This document shows, in pieces, positions 1 through 5,819 of a DNA stretch of 5,819 nt. The DNA is from an uncultured Eubacteriales bacterium (lineage in GTDB: Bacteria; Bacillota; Clostridia; Oscillospirales; Acutalibacteraceae). Both the position numbers and the translations under genes were made by a program. The stretch spans positions 1-5,819 of the forward strand of contig ONWP01000203.1 in NCBI GenBank assembly GCA_900321595.1, written 5' to 3'. The notes beneath the pieces are model-generated. The model was not told the DNA's origin and ran no database searches. It saw nothing but the letters and a program-made list of their open reading frames with translations. Each line of letters starts with the position of its first letter. Positions within the stretch are counted from its first letter, which is position 1.

Positions 1-1469
1 ACGGCCGGATCAAGAGCGTCCACGGCATTTACCGCAAAATGTTCTACCGCGGCAAGAGCTTCGACGAGATCTATGATATTTACGCCGTGCGCGTCATCGT
101 GGACACGGTGGAGGACTGCTACAACTGTCTGGGCATCATGCACGACATGTTCCATTCGATCCCCGGCAGATTCAAGGACTATATTTCGACGCCGAAGCCC
201 AACGGCTACCAGTCGCTGCACACGACGCTGATCGGCCGCGAGGGGATCCCTTTCGAGGTGCAGATCCGGACCCGGGAAATGCACAAAAACGCCGAATACG
301 GCATCGCGGCCCACTGGAAGTACAAGATGGGCCGGCAGGACAAGAGCGTCGACGAGCGGCTCGTCTGGCTGCGTCAGCTGCTGGAAAGCCAGCAGGAGGC
401 CGGCTCGACCGCCGAGATCGTGCGGGATATCAAGACCGATCTGGTGCCGGAGGAGGTCTACGCGCTCACGCCGAAGGGCGCGGTCATCTGTCTGCCGGTG
501 GGGTCGACGGTCATCGATTTCGCCTACGCGATCCACTCCGCCGTCGGTCACCGCATGACCGGCGCGAAGGTGGACGGGCGGATCGTGCCCATCGATTACG
601 CCGTGCGCACCGGACAGATCGTGGAGATCCTCACGTCGAGCCAGCCGGGCAAGGGCCCGAGCAGAGACTGGCTGAATATCGTCAAAACGAGCGGCGCCCG
701 CAGCAAGATCCGCTCCTGGTTCAAGAAGGAGCGCCGCGATGAGAATATCGTCGAGGGCAAAGCCCAGTACGAGCGCGAGCTGCGCAAGAACGGCATCCGT
801 CTGACCGAACAGGAGGCGCAGTCGCTGCTGCGCGCGCTGACGGAAAAGCATCATCAGAATTCGACGGATGACTTTTTCGCGGCCATCGGCTACGGCGGTC
901 TGAGCCTGCAGCGGCTGCTGCCGCAGATCCGGGACGAGGCCAACAAGATCAAGCAGGAATCCGAGGCGGCGCAGAGCGAATTCAAGCTTTCCGCGCGGCC
1001 GAAGACCGTTTCGAGCAACGGCGTGGTCGTCGAGGGCATCGACAACTGCCTCGTCAAGCTGTCCAAGTGCTGCAGCCCCATTCCCGGCGACGATATCATC
1101 GGCTTTATCACGCGGGGACACGGCGTATCCGTACACAAGCGGGACTGCCCGAACGTGCCGCGCTCCATCGAGAGCGCGCAGGAGCCGGAGCGTTGGATCC
1201 CGGTGCACTGGGAAAAGACCGAGACCACCGGCTTCAGCTGCTCGCTGATCATCTACTGCGTCGACCGCATGAGCCTGCTGGCGGACGTCTCCGTGACGCT
1301 GGCGAATATGCACGTCATGATCCACAGCGTCAGCACGCGGCAGCTTAAGGACGGCACGTCCACGATTCACATGACCATCGGCGTCAACAACGCGGATCAC
1401 CTCGGCGGCATCGTCGCCAAGCTGGAAAAGGTGCGCGGCGTCATGCGCGTGGAGCGCAGCGGCGCGTAA
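1..1469 (+). CDS. relA: Bifunctional (p)ppGpp synthetase/hydrolase, Rel family (5' end missing)
   Basis: Makes, and in the full-length protein probably also hydrolyses, the stringent-response alarmone (p)ppGpp in the cytoplasm on ribosomes. The open frame begins at base 3 and gives 488 residues with no start codon needed; the ATG at 39 is internal. The window opens inside the synthetase domain: the GRIKS stretch at 3-17, the probable catalytic Asp of YDIYAVR at 75-77, RFKD at 168-179, GYQSLH at 204-221 and the probable catalytic Glu of FEVQIRT at 255-257. A TGS domain follows at about 456-640, then a helical linker, a Cys-rich zinc-finger-like region (Cys codons at 1047, 1068, 1071 and 1146; HKRDC) and a C-terminal ACT domain at about 1190-1460. 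By comparison with Rel proteins roughly 240 N-terminal residues, including the HD hydrolase domain, lie upstream of the window. RFKD matches the RXKD motif of bifunctional Rel enzymes rather than the EXDD of synthetase-only RelA, so hydrolase activity is inferred, not seen. Confidence 0.97.
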   Translation, partial: GRIKSVHGIYRKMFYRGKSFDEIYDIYAVRVIVDTVEDCYNCLGIMHDMFHSIPGRFKDYISTPKPNGYQSLHTTLIGREGIPFEVQIRTREMHKNAEYGIAAHWKYKMGRQDKSVDERLVWLRQLLESQQEAGSTAEIVRDIKTDLVPEEVYALTPKGAVICLPVGSTVIDFAYAIHSAVGHRMTGAKVDGRIVPIDYAVRTGQIVEILTSSQPGKGPSRDWLNIVKTSGARSKIRSWFKKERRDENIVEGKAQYERELRKNGIRLTEQEAQSLLRALTEKHHQNSTDDFFAAIGYGGLSLQRLLPQIRDEANKIKQESEAAQSEFKLSARPKTVSSNGVVVEGIDNCLVKLSKCCSPIPGDDIIGFITRGHGVSVHKRDCPNVPRSIESAQEPERWIPVHWEKTETTGFSCSLIIYCVDRMSLLADVSVTLANMHVMIHSVSTRQLKDGTSTIHMTIGVNNADHLGGIVAKLEKVRGVMRVERSGA

Positions 1470-1476
1470 GGGAGGA
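1470..1476 (+). promoter_or_regulatory. Strong Shine-Dalgarno for dtd
   Basis: GGGAGGA lies directly after the rel stop codon (TAA at 1467-1469), with 7 bases between the GGAGG core and the ATG at 1483. It is the best ribosome-binding site in the window, fixes the dtd start, and suggests that dtd initiates independently rather than relying on coupling to rel. Confidence 0.85.
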
Positions 1477-1482
1477 CAACAC

Positions 1483-1953
1483 ATGAAAGCAGTCATTCAG
1501 CGCGTCAGCGAAGCCAGCGTCACGGTGGACGGCGAGGTCGTCGGCCGGATCGGCAAAGGATATCTCGTCCTGCTGGGCGTGATGGACGGCGACACGGCCG
1601 CGCACGCGGCTCTGATGGCGAAGAAAACGGCGGATCTGCGCATTTTCACCGATGAGAACGACAAAATGAATCAGAGCGTCCGCGACGTGGACGGGGAGAT
1701 CCTGGTCGTGTCGCAGTTCACGCTGTGCGCTGACGTTCACAAGGGCAACCGGCCGTCCTTTACGCCTTCCGCCGCGCCGGACGAGGCAAACGCGCTGTAC
1801 GAGCTCTACATGAAGGAGCTGACGGCCCGCGGCGTGCGGAAGGTCGAGCACGGGATCTTCGGCGCGGATATGCAGGTGCGCCTGCTCAACGACGGGCCTG
1901 TCACGATCCTCTTTGATACGGACGCGTGGCATATGCCCGCGAATCTGACATGA
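1483..1953 (+). CDS. dtd: D-aminoacyl-tRNA deacylase (DTD)
   Basis: Hydrolyses the ester bond of D-aminoacyl-tRNA (the family also acts on glycyl-tRNA-Ala), recycling tRNA and keeping D-amino acids out of proteins. It acts in the cytoplasm as a homodimer. The protein has 156 residues, slightly longer than the usual ~145-150 because of a short C-terminal tail after the conserved core. Family marks seen: the N-terminal MKAVIQRVSEASVTVDG, the SQFTL active-site motif at residues 77-81, the KGNRPSF stretch after it, and NDGPVT at residues 136-141, which carries the Gly-cisPro pair that reaches into the partner subunit's active site and enforces chirality. The ATG at 1483 is preceded by a strong Shine-Dalgarno. 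The gene sits 13 bases after rel, a common arrangement in Firmicutes, and overlaps the next gene by 4 bases. All key residues are present and it looks intact. Confidence 0.97.
   Translation: MKAVIQRVSEASVTVDGEVVGRIGKGYLVLLGVMDGDTAAHAALMAKKTADLRIFTDENDKMNQSVRDVDGEILVVSQFTLCADVHKGNRPSFTPSAAPDEANALYELYMKELTARGVRKVEHGIFGADMQVRLLNDGPVTILFDTDAWHMPANLT
1950..1953 (+). promoter_or_regulatory. ATGA stop/start overlap, dtd to MBL hydrolase
   Basis: The ATG of the MBL gene overlaps the TGA stop of dtd, and no convincing Shine-Dalgarno precedes it. This implies translation by termination-reinitiation coupling with dtd. It is the basis for preferring this start over the in-frame GTG at 1926. Confidence 0.7.
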
Positions 1954-2630
1954 ACGGCTGCGTTTTCGATTCGGACGGGCTGCGCGTGACGCGCGTCACG
2001 TTCCGGCTCATCGGCGAGCACTGCTACATCCTGACGGATACCGGATCCGGCAGGAGCGCCGTCGTCGATCCGGGTTTTGACGGCCCCGCGTTCGCGGACG
2101 CGCTGGACGCGCTGGAGCCCGACAGCGTCGATTACATCCTGCTCACGCACGGGCACTTCGACCACATCGGCGGCGCCGCGCTTGTCAAGGCCCGATTTCC
2201 GCGGGCGAAGCTCGCCGTGCACCCGGCGGACGAGGATTGCCTCCGGGACGGCGACAGCAGCCTGTCATCTTTTTTCGGCTTTCCGCCGCATGAACCGCTG
2301 ACGAGCGATCTGGCGCTTTGGGACCGGTGCAGGCTGCCGCTGGGCGCGCGGGAGATCGTCACGTATCACACGCCCGGACACTCGCCCGGCAGCGTGGTCT
2401 TCGCCGCGGACAGCCTGCTCTTCACCGGCGACACCCTGTTTCAGGGCACCTGCGGCAGGACGGATCTGCCCGGCGGCGACTCCCGGCAGATGCTGGCGTC
2501 GCTGGAACGCATCGCGCAGATCTTTGAGGCGGGCGCGTACGAAGATATGACCGTCTTTCCCGGCCACGGGGAGTCGACGACCATGCGCGCGGAGCTCGCG
2601 ACCAATTACTTTTACAGAAGACGAACATGA
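1950..2630 (+). CDS. MBL-fold metallo-hydrolase, glyoxalase II-like (YcbL type)
   Basis: A cytoplasmic hydrolase of the metallo-beta-lactamase fold, 226 residues from the chosen ATG, with no signal peptide. The metal-binding set is complete: THGHFDH gives H67, H69, D71 and H72; TPGHSPGS gives H144; FTGDTLF gives the bridging D161; FPGHGES gives H206. This pattern, with GTCGRTDLPGGD after D161, matches the short glyoxalase II-like group (YcbL and relatives). The C-terminal substrate-binding domain of true hydroxyacylglutathione hydrolase (GloB) is absent, so thioester hydrolysis is plausible but the natural substrate is unknown. An alternative GTG start at 1926 would add 8 residues; the ATG is preferred because it forms an ATGA overlap with the dtd stop and neither start has a good Shine-Dalgarno. 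It overlaps hemZ by another ATGA, so it is probably co-translated with both neighbours, but the context does not identify its substrate. Confidence 0.93.
   Translation: MNGCVFDSDGLRVTRVTFRLIGEHCYILTDTGSGRSAVVDPGFDGPAFADALDALEPDSVDYILLTHGHFDHIGGAALVKARFPRAKLAVHPADEDCLRDGDSSLSSFFGFPPHEPLTSDLALWDRCRLPLGAREIVTYHTPGHSPGSVVFAADSLLFTGDTLFQGTCGRTDLPGGDSRQMLASLERIAQIFEAGAYEDMTVFPGHGESTTMRAELATNYFYRRRT
1985..2000. repeat. 16-bp perfect palindrome inside MBL gene start
   Basis: CGTGACGCGCGTCACG is its own reverse complement, with 8-base arms and no spacer. It lies about 35 bases after the MBL start codon and encodes part of a tandem Arg-Val-Thr repeat (residues 12-17), so the symmetry may simply be a by-product of the repeated tripeptide in GC-rich codons. 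A binding site or a structure affecting coupled translation is possible but unsupported. Confidence 0.6.
2627..2630 (+). promoter_or_regulatory. ATGA stop/start overlap, MBL hydrolase to hemZ
   Basis: The hemZ ATG overlaps the TGA stop of the MBL gene. Upstream there is only a weak purine run (AGAAG), so hemZ translation is probably coupled to that of the MBL gene. Confidence 0.75.
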
Positions 2631-4087
2631 ATCTATACCTGATCGGACACGCTTTCGACTACGAGACGGAAAAGGTCGTGAAGCTGTTCCTGCCGGAAAC
2701 GCCGATCACGCGGCTGCACGAAGCGCCGGCGGACGACGGCGACCGCATCGAGACGCGGCGCATCCCGGAGACGGGAGGCTGCGTTTTTGTGTGCTGCGCG
2801 CAGCTTGACGGAAGGACGGCGCGGCGGACGCGGCGGCTGGACGGCGAGCCGGACGACAAAGCGTGCGAGCTGACGATCGGCGCGCTGCTGTACGGCGTGC
2901 TGGCGGAGCTGACCGGCTATGAACCGCCCTGGGGCATCCTCACCGGCGTGCGGCCGACGAAGCTCATGCGCAGTCTGGTCGAAACGCTGGGGCAGGAGGG
3001 CGCTGTGCGCCGTTTCCGGGACGTCGACCTGGTCACGCCGGAGAAGACGCGGCTCGCGCTTTCCGTCGCGCAGCGGCAGCAGCCGGTCGTCCTCTCAAAC
3101 GGCAAAATGTCCTGCTCGGTCTACGTGTCGATCCCCTTCTGCCCGACGCGGTGCAGCTACTGCTCCTTCGTTTCCCATTCGATCGAGCAAGCCGGGAAGC
3201 TCATTCCCGACTACGTAGAGCTGCTCTGCGGCGAGATCGCCTCGACCGGGGCGATCATCCGGGCGCTGGGGCTTGTGTGCGAATCGGTCTACATCGGGGG
3301 CGGCACGCCGACGACGCTGACCGCGCCGCAGCTGACCCGGATCGCGCGGGCGCTGCGCGGCGCGCTGGACTTCGGGCAGGTGCGGGAGTTTACGGTGGAG
3401 GCCGGCCGGCCCGACACGCTGGACCGGGAGAAGCTGGAAGCGCTCCGGGACGCGGGCGTCAGCCGCATCAGCATCAATCCGCAGACCTTCTCGGATGCGG
3501 TACTCGCGCGCATCGGCCGCCGGCATTCGGTGGCGGATACGATCGAAATGTATGAGCTGGCGCGGTCGCTGGGCTTTGACAATATCAATATGGATCTGAT
3601 CGCCGGACTGCCCGGCGACAGCCGGGAAGGGCATCTGGACAGCGTGCGCCGGGCGATCGGTCTGGCGCCTGAAAACATCACCGTCCACACGCTGACGCGC
3701 AAGCGTGCTTCGCGCATCGTCACGAGCCGCGAAGACTACGAGCGGGCGGCGGATATGGCGCGGACGCTGGACGACGGTGCGAATCTGCTTGACAAAGCGG
3801 GCTACGGGCCTTATTATCTTTACAGACAAACCGGTTCGCTGGGCAATCTGGAAAACGTCGGCTACGCGAAGCCGGGCTTCGACTGCCTGTACAACATCTA
3901 TATGATGGAGGAGCTGCACACGGTGCTGGCCTGCGGCGCGGGCGCCGTCACGCGGCTCAAGCACTGGAACGAAAACCTGATCGAACGGGTCTATAATTTT
4001 AAATATCCTTACGAATACATCTCCCGATATCCCATCGTGGAGCAGAAAAAGGCGCAGATCGCCGCCTTCTATGAGAAATATTTCTGA
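2627..4087 (+). CDS. hemZ: HemZ, radical SAM coproporphyrinogen dehydrogenase-like protein
   Basis: A radical SAM protein of the HemN/HemW/HemZ group, annotated as oxygen-independent coproporphyrinogen III oxidase (heme biosynthesis, cytoplasm). The protein has 486 residues, close to the usual HemZ length. The N-terminal ~165 residues form the HemZ-specific extension, with the signature WGILTGVRPTK at 102-112. The radical SAM core follows: CPTRCSYC at 172-179 supplies C172, C176 and C179 for the 4Fe-4S cluster, and GGGTP at 224-228 is the SAM-binding glycine motif. Further conserved blocks are VEAGRPDTL, RISINPQTF, INMDLIAGLPGD, the YYLYRQ stretch and NLENVGY near the C-terminus. The fourth cysteine found in genuine HemN (CxxxCxxCxC) is Phe here, as in HemW-like proteins, so true dehydrogenase activity is uncertain. 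No other heme gene is visible. Its start overlaps the MBL stop (ATGA) and it ends 23 bases before the flippase gene. Family assignment is firm; the reaction is less so. Confidence 0.94.
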   Translation: MNLYLIGHAFDYETEKVVKLFLPETPITRLHEAPADDGDRIETRRIPETGGCVFVCCAQLDGRTARRTRRLDGEPDDKACELTIGALLYGVLAELTGYEPPWGILTGVRPTKLMRSLVETLGQEGAVRRFRDVDLVTPEKTRLALSVAQRQQPVVLSNGKMSCSVYVSIPFCPTRCSYCSFVSHSIEQAGKLIPDYVELLCGEIASTGAIIRALGLVCESVYIGGGTPTTLTAPQLTRIARALRGALDFGQVREFTVEAGRPDTLDREKLEALRDAGVSRISINPQTFSDAVLARIGRRHSVADTIEMYELARSLGFDNINMDLIAGLPGDSREGHLDSVRRAIGLAPENITVHTLTRKRASRIVTSREDYERAADMARTLDDGANLLDKAGYGPYYLYRQTGSLGNLENVGYAKPGFDCLYNIYMMEELHTVLACGAGAVTRLKHWNENLIERVYNFKYPYEYISRYPIVEQKKAQIAAFYEKYF

Positions 4088-4099
4088 AAAACGCGAACG

Positions 4100-4105
4100 A
4101 AAGGG
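4100..4105 (+). promoter_or_regulatory. Shine-Dalgarno for the flippase gene
   Basis: AAAGGG sits 5 bases before the ATG at 4111, within the 23-base gap after hemZ. It is a moderate match to the Shine-Dalgarno consensus and supports this start. The gap contains no hairpin that could act as a terminator. Confidence 0.65.
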
Positions 4106-4110
4106 ATCCT

Positions 4111-5819
4111 ATGGCGGATAAAACTCGAAAGAAGCAATCGCTGCTCGGCGGCGCGATGGTGCTGATGCTGTCGACCTTCCTGGTGGAGGTCGTCGGCGTC
4201 GTCTATAAGATTCCGCTGACGCAGATCATCGGCACGCTGGGCCGCGGCTACACCGGCACGGCGTTCAATATCTATATCCCGGTCTACAATATCGCCATGG
4301 CCGGGCTGCCCGTCGCTATCTCGAAGCTGGTCAGCCAGCATCTGGCGGAGGGCAAATTCAACGATGTGCGCCGCATCTTCAAGGTGGCGCGGAACATTTT
4401 CTTCCTCACCGGCGCCGTCGGCACGCTGGTGCTCGTCGCGCTGGCGAGCCCCTACTGCCGGTCCATTTCGTCGCCGGAAAGCCTGATGAGCGTTTATGCC
4501 ATCGCGCCTGCGGTCTTCGTCTGCTGTATGATGTCCACCTACCGCGGGTACTACTCCGGTCTGCACAATCAGACGCCGCAGGCCGTCAGCGAGATCTGCG
4601 AGGCTGTGGGCAAGATGGTCTTCGGCCTTGTGCTGTCCTACCTCGTCACGCGGCACGGCTTCGCGTGCTTCGAGGCGGGTAAGGCTGTTTACGGCGTTGT
4701 CTGCGCGACGCGGGAGGACGCGGTGCTCGCCATGACGCCCTGGGCGGCCGCGGCGTCCATCACCGGCGTCACCATGGGCGCGGTGTGCTCGCTGGTCTTC
4801 CTGATGCTGCGCCACGCGATCATCGGCGACCGCATCACCCACTCGGAGCTGGAGGGCGCGCCCACGGCGCAGTCCGCGAAGGCGCTGCGCAAGGCGCTGC
4901 TCACAGTGGCGATCCCGATCGTCGTCAGCACGCTCGTGATGAACCTGACGACGCTGATCGACTCCTGGAGCATCCAGTTCCGGCTGCAGCACGCGCTGGA
5001 TATCGATCCGAACACGATCCGCGATATGTACCGCGCGGCGCTCGTCGGGCAGGAGGCTATGTCCAATACGGATCTGAAATCCTATATTTACGGCGCGTAT
5101 GAGATCGCGCTCGACTTCCGCAATCTGATCCCGGCGGTGACGACGAGCTTCGGCCTTTCCGCCATCCCCGTGATGAGCGAGGCGTGGACGCTGCAGGATC
5201 ACAAGCTGGTCAAATCCAGCGCGGAATCGGTCGTGCGCCTGTCCATGCTGATCTCTCTGCCCATGGGCTTCGGCATGGCGGCCGTCGCGCAGCCGCTGCT
5301 GGTCATGCTCTACGGCCCCAGCGACAGCGTCACCATCACGGCGCCCATCATGGCGATGTACGGCGTTCTGGCCTTTGTCATGGCGGTCAGCCAGCCGGTC
5401 ATCAATATGCTTCAGGGCATCGGCAGGGCGGATATCCCCATGAAGTCGCTGACGATCGCGGCCGTCGTCAAGATCGTCGTCAACTTCGTGCTGGTCGGCA
5501 TCCCGCAGATCAACATCAAGGGCGCGGTCATCGGGACCATCGCGTTTTTCGGCGTGGCGCTGGGCATCAACCTCGTCTGCCTGCTGCGCATCACCCATGT
5601 GCGCATGAATTTCGTCTCGGTCTTTTTCAAGCCGCTGATCTGCACGATCATCTGCGCGGTGTCCGCGTGGGGAAGCAACCGGCTCTTCCTGCGTCTGCTG
5701 CCGTCGTTCGGCGAGGGACGCGTCAGCTCGGTTTCGCTCGCGTGCGTGCTGGCGATCCTCGCGGCGGTGATCGTCTACGTGATCGCGCTGCTTTTGACCC
5801 GTTCAATTGCCGCGGACGA
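4111..5819 (+). CDS. SpoVB/MurJ-like polysaccharide flippase, MOP superfamily (3' end missing)
   Basis: A polytopic membrane protein, probably a flippase carrying lipid-linked sugar precursors (peptidoglycan or another envelope polymer) across the cytoplasmic membrane. The frame stays open from the ATG at 4111 to the window edge, giving 569 residues without a stop. A positively charged start (MADKTRKKQS) leads into hydrophobic segments at about 11-31, 51-73, 95-113, 128-143, 166-181, 213-236, 262-285, 335-352, 376-400, 411-433, 446-465, 470-493, 505-520 and 543-563, close to the 14 expected for this superfamily. Family marks are AGLPVAISKLVSQ at 64-76 and YRGYYSGLHNQTPQAVSEI at 144-162, both typical of the SpoVB/YtgP/YkvU group. 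Loops at about 182-208 and 288-330 look long. The length already exceeds B. subtilis SpoVB (about 518 residues). Which paralogue it represents, and whether it serves sporulation or vegetative wall synthesis, cannot be decided here, so no symbol is given. Confidence 0.92.
   Translation, partial: MADKTRKKQSLLGGAMVLMLSTFLVEVVGVVYKIPLTQIIGTLGRGYTGTAFNIYIPVYNIAMAGLPVAISKLVSQHLAEGKFNDVRRIFKVARNIFFLTGAVGTLVLVALASPYCRSISSPESLMSVYAIAPAVFVCCMMSTYRGYYSGLHNQTPQAVSEICEAVGKMVFGLVLSYLVTRHGFACFEAGKAVYGVVCATREDAVLAMTPWAAAASITGVTMGAVCSLVFLMLRHAIIGDRITHSELEGAPTAQSAKALRKALLTVAIPIVVSTLVMNLTTLIDSWSIQFRLQHALDIDPNTIRDMYRAALVGQEAMSNTDLKSYIYGAYEIALDFRNLIPAVTTSFGLSAIPVMSEAWTLQDHKLVKSSAESVVRLSMLISLPMGFGMAAVAQPLLVMLYGPSDSVTITAPIMAMYGVLAFVMAVSQPVINMLQGIGRADIPMKSLTIAAVVKIVVNFVLVGIPQINIKGAVIGTIAFFGVALGINLVCLLRITHVRMNFVSVFFKPLICTIICAVSAWGSNRLFLRLLPSFGEGRVSSVSLACVLAILAAVIVYVIALLLTRSIAAD

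Noticed and set aside
39..41. ATG at 39 as the start of a short Rel-like synthetase.
   Set aside because: The frame is open to the left edge and the residues before it (GRIKSVHGIYRK) are conserved Rel synthetase sequence, so the gene begins outside the window and this Met is internal.
890..1252. A 120-residue - strand frame and a 93-residue + strand frame (1067-1348) overlapping the 3' part of rel.
   Set aside because: Both overlap the conserved zinc-finger and ACT domains of rel, lack recognisable content, and are expected by chance in GC-rich coding DNA.
1441..1932. A 163-residue open frame on the - strand opposite dtd.
   Set aside because: It is in register with dtd codons, has no family motif, and lies opposite a complete, highly conserved gene.
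1926..1949. GTG at 1926 as start of the MBL hydrolase.
   Set aside because: No Shine-Dalgarno precedes it and it would create a longer overlap with dtd. The ATG at 1950 forms a classic ATGA coupling overlap. The GTG cannot be fully excluded.
3095..3964. A 289-residue open frame on the - strand inside hemZ.
   Set aside because: It is in codon register with hemZ and is explained by the same absence of TTA, CTA and TCA codons. It has an Arg/Ala/Gln-rich low-information translation, and the + strand is an intact radical SAM gene.
4088..4110. Possible terminator or promoter between hemZ and the flippase gene.
   Set aside because: The 23-base gap has no inverted repeat with a T-run and is too short for a clear promoter; it holds only a Shine-Dalgarno.
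4069..5598. A 509-residue open frame on the - strand covering most of the flippase gene.
   Set aside because: Its codons are in exact register with those of the + strand gene, where a reverse stop needs TTA, CTA or TCA in the sense strand, codons this GC-rich gene avoids. The translation is an implausible Arg/Asp/His/Gln-rich string with no recognisable domain, while the + strand encodes a clear membrane protein with family motifs.
1..5819. A novel defence, mobile or biosynthetic system in this window.
   Set aside because: All five genes belong to well-known, widely conserved families in a familiar Clostridia order. There are no repeats of the CRISPR type, no transposase, integrase or attachment sites, no tRNA, and no compositional break between genes.

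Overview
This is a GC-rich stretch of bacterial chromosome with every gene on the + strand. It holds five tightly packed protein genes: the 3' part of a long Rel-type (p)ppGpp synthetase/hydrolase (relA/rel), dtd (D-aminoacyl-tRNA deacylase), a small metallo-beta-lactamase-fold hydrolase, hemZ (radical SAM), and the 5' part of a SpoVB/MurJ-like lipid-linked polysaccharide flippase. The content and order (rel, dtd, MBL hydrolase, hemZ) match what I know from Clostridia. HemZ and a SpoVB-type flippase also point to Firmicutes. The strong G/C bias at third codon positions suggests a GC-rich lineage such as Oscillospiraceae/Ruminococcaceae. The genus cannot be told from this window.

Layout: rel enters from the left edge already inside its synthetase domain and ends at 1469. 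dtd (1483-1953) follows, with a strong Shine-Dalgarno that abuts the rel stop codon. The MBL hydrolase (1950-2630) and hemZ (2627-4087) each begin with an ATGA overlap on the previous stop codon, so the three genes from dtd to hemZ look translationally coupled. After a 23-base gap with its own Shine-Dalgarno, the flippase gene starts at 4111 and runs off the right edge. There is no intergenic space over 25 bases, no visible internal promoter or terminator, and no RNA gene, mobile element or CRISPR array. The parsimonious reading is one operon, or part of one, that begins upstream of the window and ends downstream of it.

How the genes fit together: rel senses amino-acid starvation through stalled ribosomes and uncharged tRNA, and dtd removes D-amino acids from mischarged tRNA, so the first two genes share a tRNA/translation-quality theme. 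The MBL hydrolase has no assigned substrate. HemZ belongs to the HemN/HemW radical SAM group and the flippase to cell-envelope or spore-cortex precursor export. Their link to the first two genes is genomic rather than an evident pathway.

I looked for an undescribed system and did not find one: this is a conserved housekeeping neighbourhood. The points most worth a second look are the uncertain biochemical roles of HemZ and the MBL protein inside a coupled operon, the long soluble loops of the flippase, and a 16-bp perfect palindrome just inside the MBL gene.
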